A stretch of 64,000 nucleotides of DNA from Amorphus coralli DSM 19760 (GCF_000374525.1 NZ_KB894571.1:434001-498000); one strand, 5' to 3'; shown: positions 33,354-44,651, counted from the stretch's first letter. A program made the numbers and translations. Notes: generated by a model from the letters alone, not told the origin.

Positions 33354-33701
33354 TCACCGGCAGAAGTGATTGCGGCCGTCATAGCCCCGGAACGTGCCGG
33401 TGCGCGGATCGAAGGAGCGATAGCGCTCGCTGCAGTAAGCGTACCAGCTCGGGGTCCAGGGGCGCGGGCGGCCGCCATAATAGACCGGCTCCTCGTAGAC
33501 CGTGACGGTGCGCGGCTGCGCCAGGGAGCCGGCGATGATGGCGCCGGTGGCCAAACCGATCACGCCGGCGGCGGCGGCCGAACCGTAGTGGTGATGCTTG
33601 CGCCCAGCCTCGGCCACGTCCATCGGCGCACCGACGAAGGCAGCGGCCATTGCGGCAGTAACGGCACCGGCGAATGCAGTATTGCGAAATGACTTGTTCA
33701 T
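33354..33701 (-). CDS. BA14K family protein
   Basis: 115 residues. The N-terminus is a Sec signal peptide (MNKSFRNTAFAGAVTAAMAA), a glycine/alanine hydrophobic stretch AAAAGVIGLATGAIIAG follows, and the C-terminal half is the BA14K domain (SWYAYCSERYRSFDPRTGTF and YDGRNHFC) named for the Brucella abortus 14-kDa immunoreactive, lectin-like protein. Such proteins are exported and often encoded in several copies in Hyphomicrobiales. Two cysteines in the domain probably form a disulfide. No operon partners. Confidence 0.9.
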   Translation of the reverse strand: MNKSFRNTAFAGAVTAAMAAAFVGAPMDVAEAGRKHHHYGSAAAAGVIGLATGAIIAGSLAQPRTVTVYEEPVYYGGRPRPWTPSWYAYCSERYRSFDPRTGTFRGYDGRNHFCR

Positions 33702-33860
33702 GGATCTTCTCCGTTCCTTCAGGTATCGGCCCGCTTCGGCGCGTCCTCTGCGGTGCCTGATGATTGGAAGATGGAGAAGTTTTAACGAAACCGAAGTGAC
33801 GGCAGTCACAAGACGGTCGATAGCCGGAAGTTGCAAAGCGGAAGCGGGGTGACGACCAAC

Positions 33861-33888
33861 AAAAAACGCCGTCGGCTGGGCGACGGCG
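33861..33888 (-). terminator. Intrinsic terminator of the second cold-shock gene
   Basis: On the minus strand CGCCGTCG-CCCAGC-CGACGGCG followed by TTTTTT, about 70 bp after the cold-shock stop codon. Strong 8-bp GC-rich stem. Confidence 0.9.
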
Positions 33889-33957
33889 CTGGAAGGTTTC
33901 TTTATGATTGCGACCCGAAGGGTCTCGTTTGAAGGTTCGTTCAGGCAGGCCGGCGGT

Positions 33958-34170
33958 TCAGGCCATCTGGATGTTGACCGCCTGCGGACCCCGTCCCCGG
34001 CGATCGTTCTCGACCTCGAAGGACACCTTGGCCCCCTCGTCGAGAGCCGGCAGCCCGGACCGCTCGAGCGCGGTGATGTGGACGAACACGTCCTTGCCGC
34101 CGTCGTCCGGGGTGATGAACCCGAAACCACGGGTAGTATTGAAGAATTTCATTGTGCCGTTCTGGCGCAT
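33958..34170 (-). CDS. Cold-shock protein (CspA family)
   Basis: 70 residues from the ATG at 34170 (MRQNGTMKFFNTTRG). RNP motifs appear as RGFGFITP and DVFVHITALE. The usual GTVKFFN is GTMKFFN here. It is one of two cold-shock genes in the window; the other is at 17460 and differs at many positions, so they are old paralogues and may have different expression. It is followed by its own terminator. An open frame upstream is not homologous and is left out. Confidence 0.94.
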   Translation of the reverse strand: MRQNGTMKFFNTTRGFGFITPDDGGKDVFVHITALERSGLPALDEGAKVSFEVENDRRGRGPQAVNIQMA

Positions 34171-34452
34171 GGGGAAGTCCCTTTCCCGATGGTCACAGTT
34201 TGGTGCGGCGCATCGGCCCGAGACCGGACCGATCTCGGAAACCTCGGGAAAGCCAGGCCCACCCAGCGGGTGACACGTCTTAACCAAAATTCCGAGGGCA
34301 CCTCGTCCTCGTCCGAGGCACCGACGCCTCCACATATGACGCGGAACCGGGTTATGCACAAGCGAAATTGAGACATCCGGCCGCGTTGTGCTTTCCGGAT
34401 CGACCGGTTAGCAAGATCTCGCTCGTAAATTGGAAAGGTTCTTCATCCGCCC

Positions 34453-35094
34453 ATGTCCTATCCCATCAAGTTCTTGATCGTCCCCGTCACGCCTTTTCAG
34501 CAGAATTGTTCGGTGGCCGTCTGCACAGCCACCAATCGGGCGGCGATTGTCGATCCCGGTGGCGATCTTGACCGCGTAAAGGCGGCTCTGGAAGAGACTG
34601 GCGCGACGCCGGAGAAGATCCTTCTGACCCATGGTCACATCGATCACGCGGCCGGCGCCACCACCCTGTCGGAGGAGCTTGGCCTGCCCATCGAGGGGCC
34701 GCACCTCGCCGACAAGTTCCTGCTCGACGACCTCGAGGCGCACGGCGCCCGCATGGGCATCCCCGGCCGTAAGGTTGTACCGGGACGCTGGCTCGAGGAA
34801 GGCGACGAGGTCACCATCGGCGACTGCCGCTTCTCCGTCCTGCACATCCCCGGCCACTCGCCGGGCCACGTGGTAATGGTCCTCTCCAACAAGGAGGTGG
34901 TGATTGGCGGCGACGTGCTGTTCGACGGCTCCATTGGCCGCACCGACTTTCCCTATGGCGACCACGATGCGCTGATCTCGGGCATCAAGGAAAAACTGCT
35001 GCCGCTCCCCGACGAGACGGTGGTGCTGCCGGGGCATGGCCAGGCGACCACCATCGGCCGCGAGCGCCAGTCTAACCCTTTCCTGCAGGGCTAA
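34453..35094 (+). CDS. Glyoxalase II-like metallo-beta-lactamase fold hydrolase
   Basis: 213 residues. The metal-binding motif THGHIDHAAG (HxHxDH) is near residue 60, followed by PGHSPGHV, GGDVLFDGSIGRTDFPYG and a final PGHG, in the order of the glyoxalase II/YcbL subgroup. YcbL-type enzymes are hydroxyacylglutathione hydrolases or related thioesterases; persulfide dioxygenases share the fold but have another spacing. The start at 34453 is the only sensible one. It stands alone after the divergent cold-shock gene. Confidence 0.92.
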   Translation: MSYPIKFLIVPVTPFQQNCSVAVCTATNRAAIVDPGGDLDRVKAALEETGATPEKILLTHGHIDHAAGATTLSEELGLPIEGPHLADKFLLDDLEAHGARMGIPGRKVVPGRWLEEGDEVTIGDCRFSVLHIPGHSPGHVVMVLSNKEVVIGGDVLFDGSIGRTDFPYGDHDALISGIKEKLLPLPDETVVLPGHGQATTIGRERQSNPFLQG

Positions 35095-35101
35095 GCCGGC
35101 T

Positions 35102-35131
35102 CCGACGCTTCGGTCGTGGCCGAAGCGTCGG
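35102..35131. terminator. Long stem-loop between convergent genes
   Basis: CCGACGCTTCGG pairs perfectly with CCGAAGCGTCGG around TCGTGG, a 12-bp stem right after the hydrolase stop codon and 16 bp before the flavoprotein stop codon on the other strand. No T run follows on either side. Confidence 0.5.
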
Positions 35132-35146
35132 AACCATGCGACGCGA

Positions 35147-36046
35147 TCAGCCCATGACCGCGTCGTGCACGATGGACATGGCGGCGAAGGTCCCGTCGGC
35201 CACCGCGAAGGTCACGGAGTGCGGCACCCGCGCCATGTCGCCCACCGCGAAGACGCCTGGGACGCTGGTGCGCTTGTCCGCACCGACCTGGACGATCCGT
35301 CCGAGCGGCGTGTCGGTGAAAGCGCAGCCGAGGCGCTCGGCGAGCCCACCGGTCATCCGCATCTGCGGAACGAGATAGAGACCGACCAGCGCCACCCGGC
35401 GCCCGTCGGCGAGGCGCACGGCGGCGAGCGCTCCGTCCTCCGCCTCCACCGAGTGCACCGGCGTTTCCTCGATGGTCACGCCGCGGGCGACAAAGTCGCG
35501 CCGGCCGTCGTCGGACAGCTCGATCTTGCCGTCGAGGAAGAAGGTCGTCGGGCCCCAGCGGGGAATGACCCTGGCCTGGCCGAGAGAGGCGGGGCCGGTC
35601 GCCAGAACGCCAAGCGGCCCGCCGTCGAACTCGTAGCCGTGGCAGAACGGGCAGTGAATGACACTGTCACCCCACAACGCCTCCAGACCGGGAATAGGCG
35701 GCAGCACGTCGGTGACGCCGGTGGCGAGCACAAGGCCACCGCCGTGGACCGTTGAGCCGTCGGCCATTTCGACGGTAAAGGCGCCACGCGCGCCGCGCAC
35801 CGAGACGGCCTCTGCGTTCACGAATGTCACCTCGCGATAGGCGGCGACCTGGGCGCGGGAGCGTTCGAGGATCGCGGCCGGGTTCTCCCCGTCGCTGCCC
35901 AGGACGTTGTGCGAAGCGGAGGCAAACCGGTTGCGCGGGGCGCCGGCATCGATCACCGCCACGGTGAAGCGGGCGCGCGCCAGGGTCAGCGCGGTGGAGA
36001 GTCCGGCGAACGAGCCGCCAACGATGAGAACGTCATGCGCGTCCAT
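35147..36046 (-). CDS. Thioredoxin reductase-like NAD(P)/FAD flavoprotein
   Basis: 299 residues from the ATG at 36046. The FAD-binding VLIVGGSFAGLSTAL opens the protein, GPLGVLATGPASLGQARV replaces the canonical NADPH-binding GxGxxA loop in weakened form, CPFCHGYEFDG supplies a CxxC redox-active pair, and GVFAVGDMARVP is the second FAD motif. This fits the bacterial low-molecular-weight disulfide reductase/ferredoxin-NADP reductase-like class. It overlaps the end of an Rrf2 regulator gene by 14 bp, so it is cotranscribed with it; redox control is likely. Confidence 0.87.
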   Translation of the reverse strand: MDAHDVLIVGGSFAGLSTALTLARARFTVAVIDAGAPRNRFASASHNVLGSDGENPAAILERSRAQVAAYREVTFVNAEAVSVRGARGAFTVEMADGSTVHGGGLVLATGVTDVLPPIPGLEALWGDSVIHCPFCHGYEFDGGPLGVLATGPASLGQARVIPRWGPTTFFLDGKIELSDDGRRDFVARGVTIEETPVHSVEAEDGALAAVRLADGRRVALVGLYLVPQMRMTGGLAERLGCAFTDTPLGRIVQVGADKRTSVPGVFAVGDMARVPHSVTFAVADGTFAAMSIVHDAVMG

Positions 36047-36491
36047 GAACGTGTATCTCCTGAAGGTGAACGGGAAGCCGCGCCCGGAAATCGGCCTGGA
36101 GGTCGGCCAGGGTGACGGCTTCGAAACGGGCGAGAAGCAGCGCTTCCGCCTCCTCCATGGCTCCCTCGATCCGCGCGTTGACGGCCTGTTCCACGAGGCA
36201 GTCGGGACGGTCGTTGCGATTGCCGAACGCAAACAGCGCCGGCGCGCCGAGCGCTTCGTAGATCTGCCGCAGCGTGATGGCGGAGAGCTGACGCGCCAGC
36301 GTCCAGCCGCCCCCCCTGCCGCGCTCCGAGCGCACCAGTCCCGCCTCGCGAAGGCTCGCCATCGTCCGTCGGACGACGACCGGGTTGGTGCCCAGATAGC
36401 GCGACAGGATCTCGGAGGTCGCGGGCGTCTCCTTCTCCGCCATGTGGAGAAGGACGTGGAGTACGGAGGAAAGGCGGCTGTCGAGCTTCAT
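36033..36491 (-). CDS. Rrf2 family transcriptional regulator
   Basis: 152 residues. The winged helix has the Rrf2 pattern KLDSRLSSVLHVLLHMAEK, then YLGTNPVVVRRTMASLREAGLVRSERGRGGGW. Only one cysteine is present (RPDCLVEQ, about residue 97), so it does not carry the three-Cys iron-sulfur site of IscR/NsrR/RsrR and looks like the YwnA/CymR-type branch. The downstream flavoprotein gene overlaps its 3' end by 14 bp, so the pair forms one operon. A GTAAC-N7-GTTAC inverted repeat lies right at its start codon. Confidence 0.88.
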   Translation of the reverse strand: MKLDSRLSSVLHVLLHMAEKETPATSEILSRYLGTNPVVVRRTMASLREAGLVRSERGRGGGWTLARQLSAITLRQIYEALGAPALFAFGNRNDRPDCLVEQAVNARIEGAMEEAEALLLARFEAVTLADLQADFRARLPVHLQEIHVHGRA

Positions 36492-36508
36492 GTAACTTCA
36501 TATGTTAC
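36492..36508. promoter_or_regulatory. Candidate Rrf2 operator
   Basis: GTAAC-TTCATAT-GTTAC, an inverted repeat with a 7-bp spacer that begins 1 bp upstream of the Rrf2 ATG, AT-rich compared with its surroundings. Rrf2 regulators usually bind such short inverted repeats in their own promoter. The position leaves little room for a ribosome site, so the transcript may have a very short leader, or the true start may be a later codon. Confidence 0.5.
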
Positions 36509-36772
36509 GTTAAATGACCGAGCGCAAGAGGGACGATCGAAGGATTTCGCGCGGGCTGATCGCCGGCGTCGGCATGGCGTCCGTGTCATCTGGCGGCTTG
36601 CCGGCGCGGCGCGTCAGCCGTAGCCTCAGACCATGCAATCCGAATTCCCATGTTCAGAGCTTGGCGGGCCCGCCTCCGGCGCGCCCTACGCCAAGATGCA
36701 GGAGTGGTGGCCGCCGCCCCGCCGTTGATCCGCCGACTGTCGATCAACACGCTGAACCAAATGGGATTCCCG

Positions 36773-37903
36773 ATGACCATCAAGGACCTCACGGTCCGCG
36801 CCGACACGCTCGTCGTGTCCTGGGCGGACGACACCACGACTGCATTCCCGACCATCTGGCTGCGCGACAATTGCCCGTCCGGGCTGCATCCGCAGACCCA
36901 CGAGCGCTTGCTCGATCTCCTGGAACTTGACGATGCACCGGCGCTCACCGAGGCCCGGCTCGCGGCGGGCCATGCCGTCCTGACCTACGCCGACGGCCAT
37001 ATCAGCCACATGCCGACGTCGCTGCTCGACGCCCACCGGCCGGGCCAGCGCGCGACGGATCCGGCAGCGATCGCGCCCCGCCTGTGGCGCAACGATCTGA
37101 CGGAGACAACGCTGCCGCGCCATCGCGGCGGCCTGATCATGGCGGACGATCGCGCCCTCGGCGCGTGGATGCAGGAGACTTCGGCCTATGGCCTGTCGAT
37201 CGTCGACAACCTGGAGGACCGAACCAGCGCCGGTGTCGACGTGGCCGAACGGATCGGCTTTCTGCGGAAGACGAACTTCGGCACGACCTTCGAGGTGATC
37301 AACAAGCCGGATCCGAACAACCTCGCCTACACCTCGGTGGCGCTGCCGCTGCACACGGACCTGCCCAACCAGGAGGTGCCACCCGGCTACCAGTTCCTGC
37401 ACTGCCTCGCCAACGAGGCGACCGGCGGCGGCTCGGTCTTCGCCGACGGCTTTGCCATGGCGGAGGACCTGCGGGCGGACGACCCAGAGGCGTTCCGGCT
37501 TCTCTGCGAGGTGCCGATCCCGTTCCGCTTCCATGACGGCGAGGCGGACATCCGGGTGCACGAGCCGGTGATCACCCTGGACCGGTCGGGGGCCGTGATC
37601 GAGATCCGCTACAACGCCCACCTGGCCGGGATCTTCGACATGCCGGCGGAAATCATGGCGGACTATTACCGCGCCTATCGCGCCTACATGGCCCGCACGC
37701 GCGACCCGCGCTACCACCTGACCCTGAAGCTGAAGGCCGGCGAGATGGTCGTATTCGACAACCGGCGCATCCTGCACGGCCGGGAAGCGTTCGATCCGAC
37801 CACCGGCTTCCGGCATCTGCACGGATGCTATGTCGACCGGGGCGAATTCGCCTCGCGCCTGCGCCTTCTGGCACGCGCGGAAGGGGCCAGCCAGGCGGCC
37901 TGA
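36773..37903 (+). CDS. Gamma-butyrobetaine hydroxylase-like Fe(II)/2-oxoglutarate dioxygenase
   Basis: 376 residues. The N-terminal ~90 residues (LVVSWADDTTTAFPTIWLRDN) are the GBBH-like N domain, with a cysteine/histidine set that may bind zinc. The TauD domain follows; its iron ligands are LHTDLPNQ near residue 200 and the distal histidine in RRILHGREAFD, with the 2-oxoglutarate-binding arginine in GFRHLHGCYVDR. The family hydroxylates gamma-butyrobetaine to carnitine or related trimethylammonium compounds. No carnitine genes are nearby, so the substrate is uncertain. The start at 36773 (MTIKDLTVRA) is preferred over upstream in-frame codons. Confidence 0.92.
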   Translation: MTIKDLTVRADTLVVSWADDTTTAFPTIWLRDNCPSGLHPQTHERLLDLLELDDAPALTEARLAAGHAVLTYADGHISHMPTSLLDAHRPGQRATDPAAIAPRLWRNDLTETTLPRHRGGLIMADDRALGAWMQETSAYGLSIVDNLEDRTSAGVDVAERIGFLRKTNFGTTFEVINKPDPNNLAYTSVALPLHTDLPNQEVPPGYQFLHCLANEATGGGSVFADGFAMAEDLRADDPEAFRLLCEVPIPFRFHDGEADIRVHEPVITLDRSGAVIEIRYNAHLAGIFDMPAEIMADYYRAYRAYMARTRDPRYHLTLKLKAGEMVVFDNRRILHGREAFDPTTGFRHLHGCYVDRGEFASRLRLLARAEGASQAA

Positions 37904-37973
37904 CCGCGACCACGATCAGCGCATCCGGGCTGCGCGCCCGGGTGCGCCATCGACGGTCTGAGACCGTGCGGCC

Positions 37974-40472
<2,499 letters not shown>

Positions 40473-40549
40473 AGGACAGCGCAAGCTTCTGATATATAGG
40501 TCTAATTTTCGGCCGAAACAGGGCACTTTGGCACGGACGCGAACCGGCC

Positions 40550-41884
40550 TCAGCGCGGCGGTTCGTCGACCCCGGGTTCCGCGCCATTGCGCCGCCTCGC
40601 CAGCGCCCGCATCAGCGGCCCCTGGCGGATGCGCATTTCCGGAACCGGCACGGTTTCCGCGGCGTCGCCGATGCGCCGGGCCCAGGCCCCGTAGCGCGCC
40701 GCAAGGCCGGGAGCGCTGACGCCGTGCAGGAAGGCACTCAGCACCACCGTCACCACCGTTGCGGCCATCAGCACCGAGCCATGCTCGATGTCCTCCCGCT
40801 CCACGATCAACAACGCAAACAGGATCGACGCGATGCCGCGCGGCCCGAACCAGCCGAGGAAGAGGCGCGTCGGCCAGCGCACGTCGGTGCCCAGCAGCGC
40901 GATCAGCACCGGCACCATGCGGATCACCGTCAGGCTCAGCACGGCGTAGACGAGCATCCACGGATTGAAGAGCGCAATCGCGTCCGGCAGCAGCGCCACG
41001 CCCACCACCATGAAGGTGAGCAGCACGAGCAGATGGCCTTCGGTCTCCATGAAGGCATAGAGGAACCGCGCCGGCCGGCCGAGCGTGTTGCCGAAGGTGA
41101 GCCCTGCCACGAAGGCGGCGATGAAGCCGTTGCCGCCGATCAGGTGGGCAACGCCGTAGGCAAGGATGGCCGTGGCCAGCGCACCGAGCCCCTCGTAGGG
41201 CTCCGCCTCCTCGCCCCGGCCGGCCAGCCGCCGCAGGGCATGGGCGGCACCGCCGCCGGCCAAGATCCCGACAAGCGCGCCGAAACCGACCTGCGCGGCC
41301 GCGAACACCATCCAGGCTCCGACACCACGGCCCTCCTGGCCGATGATCTCGCCCTCGGCCCCGACGCAGGCGATGAAGAACAGGACCGCCGGCAGGGCCA
41401 GGCCATCGTTGAGGCCGCTTTCCACGTTGATCGACTGCTGGATGCGCGGCGGCACCGAGCGGTCCGTCATCACCGGCTGGCCGAGGGCCGCATCGGTGGG
41501 TGCCAGCACCGCAGCCAGGAGAGCGGCCTCGAAGACGGTGATGTTGGGAAACAGCCAGACGGCGGCAAGCGTGCCGGCCAGAATGGTCAGCGGCATGCCG
41601 ATCGCCAGCGAGCGGAGCGGCAGGTTGTGGTAACGCCCCACCTCACCGAGCCGAATGCGCGATGCATCGGTGAACAGCACCAGGATGAGGGTGAGCTCCG
41701 CCACCACGCGGACGGAATCGGCTTCGGCGTCGATTTCGGCGACGTTGAGCAGGAGCGGACCGATCGCCGCCCCGAACAGGATGAACAGCATCGGCGGGCT
41801 GAGCGGCGATCGGGCGAGACGGTCGCCGACCCCCGCGAACAAAAGCACGGCCAGGGCCGCGAGCGTCACCGATTCGATGTTCAA
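40550..41884 (-). CDS. Cation:proton antiporter (CPA1, NhaP-type)
   Basis: 444 residues with about 12 membrane segments. SPPMLFILFGAAIGPLLLN, ALLAAVLAPTDAALGQPVMTD (the helix with the ion-binding Asp) and INVESGLNDGLALPAVL are conserved CPA1 regions, and a short cytosolic tail follows. The family exchanges Na+ or K+ for H+ across the inner membrane. The start is a TTG at 41884, overlapping the TGA of the upstream gene (TTGA) with a GGGGAG site before it; a GTG at residue 6 is an alternative. It is the last gene of the XdhC/MocA operon, an unusual companion. Confidence 0.9.
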   Translation of the reverse strand: MNIESVTLAALAVLLFAGVGDRLARSPLSPPMLFILFGAAIGPLLLNVAEIDAEADSVRVVAELTLILVLFTDASRIRLGEVGRYHNLPLRSLAIGMPLTILAGTLAAVWLFPNITVFEAALLAAVLAPTDAALGQPVMTDRSVPPRIQQSINVESGLNDGLALPAVLFFIACVGAEGEIIGQEGRGVGAWMVFAAAQVGFGALVGILAGGGAAHALRRLAGRGEEAEPYEGLGALATAILAYGVAHLIGGNGFIAAFVAGLTFGNTLGRPARFLYAFMETEGHLLVLLTFMVVGVALLPDAIALFNPWMLVYAVLSLTVIRMVPVLIALLGTDVRWPTRLFLGWFGPRGIASILFALLIVEREDIEHGSVLMAATVVTVVLSAFLHGVSAPGLAARYGAWARRIGDAAETVPVPEMRIRQGPLMRALARRRNGAEPGVDEPPR

Positions 41885-43521
41885 CCGCCCTGCTCCCCTT
41901 CGCCGGCCGCGCGTCCGCCAATATCGGCCAGCGCCTCCGGCGTGTCGATATCGAGGGCCGCCGCTGCCCCCAATTCCACCTCGACGATGGCATCGGGATA
42001 GCCGGCGAGGATCTCGCGACCGCCCTTGTCGCCGGTCACCGCCATCAGCTCCGGGAAGAAGCGCCGCGACCAGAGAACCGGGTTGCCGCGTTTGCCGCCA
42101 TGGGTCGGCACCACGATGAGCGCGCCGGTTTCCGGATCGAACGCATCGATCAGCCGGTCGACCATCGCCGTGTCGACCATCGGCATGTCGGCGAGCAGGA
42201 CGACGGCCGCCTCGACCTCATCGCCGAGCGCGCCGAGCCCGGCCTCCAGCGAGGTCGCCAGCCCGTCGGCGAAGCCGGGATTGTGAACGCGCTCGACGTC
42301 CAGCCCCTCCAGCGCCGCGGCCACCGCGTCGCCGCGATGGCCGGTCACCACGACGACCCGCTCGGCAAGGCTGGCAAGAGCGGTTTCAGCCGTGCGCCGG
42401 ACCAGCGGCACGCCATCGACGGTGGCCAGCATCTTGTGGCTGCCCATGCGCGACGAGCGGCCCGCCGCAAGGATCACGGCGGCGACGGAGCGTTCGGCCG
42501 CCTCGCGCTCGGCGGTGGGCTCGGCGCGCGGCTGCGGCCGCGACACGATCTCCATGAGGAGGCCGCCCACGCCCAGGCCGACGATATCGTCCGGGGTGAC
42601 GGTCAGGCCGGCGAGCGTGCGGTGAAGCACCCAGTCGAAGCCGTTCTCCTTCGGGCTCCGCGCACAGCCGGGCGCGCCAATGACGCGCCGACCATCGAGG
42701 TCGCCGAGGAGGAGCAGGTTGCCCGGATCCACCGGCATGCCGAAATGCGCGACCGTGCCACCCGCCGCCTCGATCGCCGATGGGATGACGTCCTTGCGGT
42801 CGACCACCGCCGATGCCCCGAACACAATCAGCAGCTCGGCACCCGCCTCGGACAGACCGCGAAGCGCGGCGGCAAGGGCCGGTGCCTCGTGGGCCACCCG
42901 CTCCTCGGCGACAATGGTCGCGCCGGCCGGGGCCAGCCGGTCCGTGAGGATGGCAAGCGTCTTGTCGACGATCGCCGGCTTGAGGCCGGGCAGAAGCGTC
43001 GAGACCACCCCGACCCTCATCGGCTTGAACGGGGCAACGGACAGCGTCCGCGGGGCCTCGGCCAGCACCGCCTCCGCCCGTTCCATCACCGAGCCATCGA
43101 CGGCAAACGGAATGATCTTGACGGTGGCGACCATGCGCCCCGCCTCCACCGCCTCGAAGGCCGGCAGGGTGGCAAGGGTGACCGAGGGATCGACCCGGTT
43201 GAGCCGGTCCACCGCATCGCGGTCGACGCACAGCACGCCCGCCTGCTCGGCGAAGAGATTGGCACGGCCGGTGAAGGCGGCATCGGCGCGGACGGTTTCT
43301 CCGGCAAGCCGCCCGGCCAACCGTTCGGCCGCCGCATCCTCACCGACGTCGCCCGCCTCGAGCACCGCAGCGACGACCTCGGCCACGCCCTCGTCGTCGA
43401 GCCGCGCGATGGCAGCATCGTCCAGAAGGGTGCCCTTCTTGATGGCGCCGGAAGCGAGCCGGATGCTGTGGGCAAGCACAGCCCCCTTCGCCTCGGCGGT
43501 CGGGACAGGGCCGAACCTCAC
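41881..43521 (-). CDS. mocA: Molybdopterin-binding / MocA nucleotidyltransferase fusion
   Basis: 546 residues, two fused domains. Residues ~1-340 resemble the molybdopterin-binding (MoCF/MoeA-like) domain: GAVLAHSIRL, MRVGVVSTLLPGLK, LLIVFGASAVVDRKDVIP, GMPVDPGNLLLLG and GAPGCARSPKENGFDW. Residues ~345-546 are a MocA/MobA-type nucleotidyltransferase with AVILAAGRSSRMGSHKML, LLADMPMVD and THGGKRGNPVLW. The product should convert Mo-molybdopterin to the cytosine dinucleotide form used by xanthine-oxidase-type enzymes. The start is a GTG that overlaps the upstream XdhC stop (GTGA); the antiporter gene overlaps its own stop. Confidence 0.88.
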   Translation of the reverse strand: MRFGPVPTAEAKGAVLAHSIRLASGAIKKGTLLDDAAIARLDDEGVAEVVAAVLEAGDVGEDAAAERLAGRLAGETVRADAAFTGRANLFAEQAGVLCVDRDAVDRLNRVDPSVTLATLPAFEAVEAGRMVATVKIIPFAVDGSVMERAEAVLAEAPRTLSVAPFKPMRVGVVSTLLPGLKPAIVDKTLAILTDRLAPAGATIVAEERVAHEAPALAAALRGLSEAGAELLIVFGASAVVDRKDVIPSAIEAAGGTVAHFGMPVDPGNLLLLGDLDGRRVIGAPGCARSPKENGFDWVLHRTLAGLTVTPDDIVGLGVGGLLMEIVSRPQPRAEPTAEREAAERSVAAVILAAGRSSRMGSHKMLATVDGVPLVRRTAETALASLAERVVVVTGHRGDAVAAALEGLDVERVHNPGFADGLATSLEAGLGALGDEVEAAVVLLADMPMVDTAMVDRLIDAFDPETGALIVVPTHGGKRGNPVLWSRRFFPELMAVTGDKGGREILAGYPDAIVEVELGAAAALDIDTPEALADIGGRAAGEGEQGG

Positions 43522-44231
43522 GCCGCCTCGCTCGTCCGTGTTTCGGCCGGGCGGATCCTGAGCGTCTCGATGATCTGCGCCAGCACAGCAACGGCGATCT
43601 CCGCAGGGCTCGCCGCACCGATCGCAAGGCCGATGGGCGCCGCGATCCGGTCAAGCGCGGCCTCCGGCACTCCCAGGGCCGCGAGCCGCTCGCGCCGCTT
43701 GCCATGGGTCTTCCGGCTGCCGAGTGCGCCGACATAGAAGCAACCGCTCGCCAGAGCCTCGGTGAGCGCCGGGTCGTCGATCTTCGGGTCGTGGGTGAGC
43801 GCGGCAACCGCCGTGTAAGGATCGAGCGCGATCCCGGGCAGCACGTCTTGCGGCCACTCGGCGTGCAGGGTCACGCCCGCGAAGCGCTCCGGAGTGGCGA
43901 AGGCGGTGCGCGGATCGATGACGGTCACGTCGAAACCGGCGAGCGTCGCCATCGGCGCCAAAGCCTGAGAGATGTGCACTGCCCCGATCACGACGATGCG
44001 GGCCGACGGAACGCTGACGGTGAGGATGGCCGAACTGCCGTCGTCCAGCTCGATGCGACCGGACTTGCCGGACCGAAACCGGGAGCGAAGCGTCTCGGCG
44101 AGCGGATCGCCGGACAGGTCGTCGGCCTCCCGGACGAGGCGCTGCGCACCGCTGTCGGGATCGGTCACCAGGATAGCGGCCCGGCGCGCGGCGCGCTCGG
44201 CGTTGAGCTCTTTCAGGAGTGCGAGGTCCAT
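43518..44231 (-). CDS. XdhC family protein (Rossmann-type half)
   Basis: 237 residues. The first ~85 residues include DLALLKELNAERAARRAAILV, and the rest is the XdhC Rossmann domain, IVVIGAVHISQALAPMATLAGFDVTVID, DPKIDDPALTEALAS, FYVGALGSRKTHGKRRERL and APIGLAIGAASPAEIAVAVLAQI. XdhC/CoxI proteins bind molybdenum cofactor and insert the sulfido ligand into xanthine dehydrogenase or CO-dehydrogenase family enzymes (established for Rhodobacter capsulatus XdhC). The N-terminal XdhC_CoxI half is encoded by the separate gene 7 bp upstream, so the two proteins together correspond to one whole XdhC. Confidence 0.9.
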   Translation of the reverse strand: MDLALLKELNAERAARRAAILVTDPDSGAQRLVREADDLSGDPLAETLRSRFRSGKSGRIELDDGSSAILTVSVPSARIVVIGAVHISQALAPMATLAGFDVTVIDPRTAFATPERFAGVTLHAEWPQDVLPGIALDPYTAVAALTHDPKIDDPALTEALASGCFYVGALGSRKTHGKRRERLAALGVPEAALDRIAAPIGLAIGAASPAEIAVAVLAQIIETLRIRPAETRTSEAA

Positions 44232-44238
44232 GGCCGCC

Positions 44239-44550
44239 TCAGGTCACCTTCTCGACGTAGACGCGGATGGTGCCGCCGCACGACAGGCCAACCTCCCAGG
44301 CGGTCTCGTCGGCGACGCCGAATTCCAGCATCTGCGGCTTGCCGGTCTCGATGACGTCCATCGCCTCGGCCACCACCGCGCCTTCCACGCAGCCGCCGGA
44401 GACGGAGCCCTCGAAGCGCCCGCCCTCGTCGATGACCAGATGGCTGCCGGTCGGGCGCGGCGCCGAACCCCAGGTGTCCACGACCGTGGCCAGCGCGACC
44501 TGGTGCCCGGCCTCGCTCCACTGTTCGGCAATCGTCAGCGGATCGTCCAT
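44239..44550 (-). CDS. XdhC family protein (CoxI N-terminal half)
   Basis: 103 residues from the ATG at 44550 (MDDPLTIAEQWSEAGHQVALATV), preceded by AAGGAG. It contains WGSAPRPTGSHLVID and GSVSGGCVEGAVVAEAMDVI, the XdhC_CoxI domain with the conserved cysteine, and ends GLSCGGTIRVYVEKV, with the second conserved cysteine. It would pair with the Rossmann-type XdhC protein encoded immediately downstream. First gene of the four-gene operon. Confidence 0.88.
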   Translation of the reverse strand: MDDPLTIAEQWSEAGHQVALATVVDTWGSAPRPTGSHLVIDEGGRFEGSVSGGCVEGAVVAEAMDVIETGKPQMLEFGVADETAWEVGLSCGGTIRVYVEKVT

Positions 44551-44651
44551 GCTCGTTGCTCCTTGCCACGCGGCCTGAACGCCGGAAGGGCTGTATACCA
44601 TGGAATATGGCGGTCGCGGGCGGCGACGCCAAGGTAGGACAGCTATTCCCA

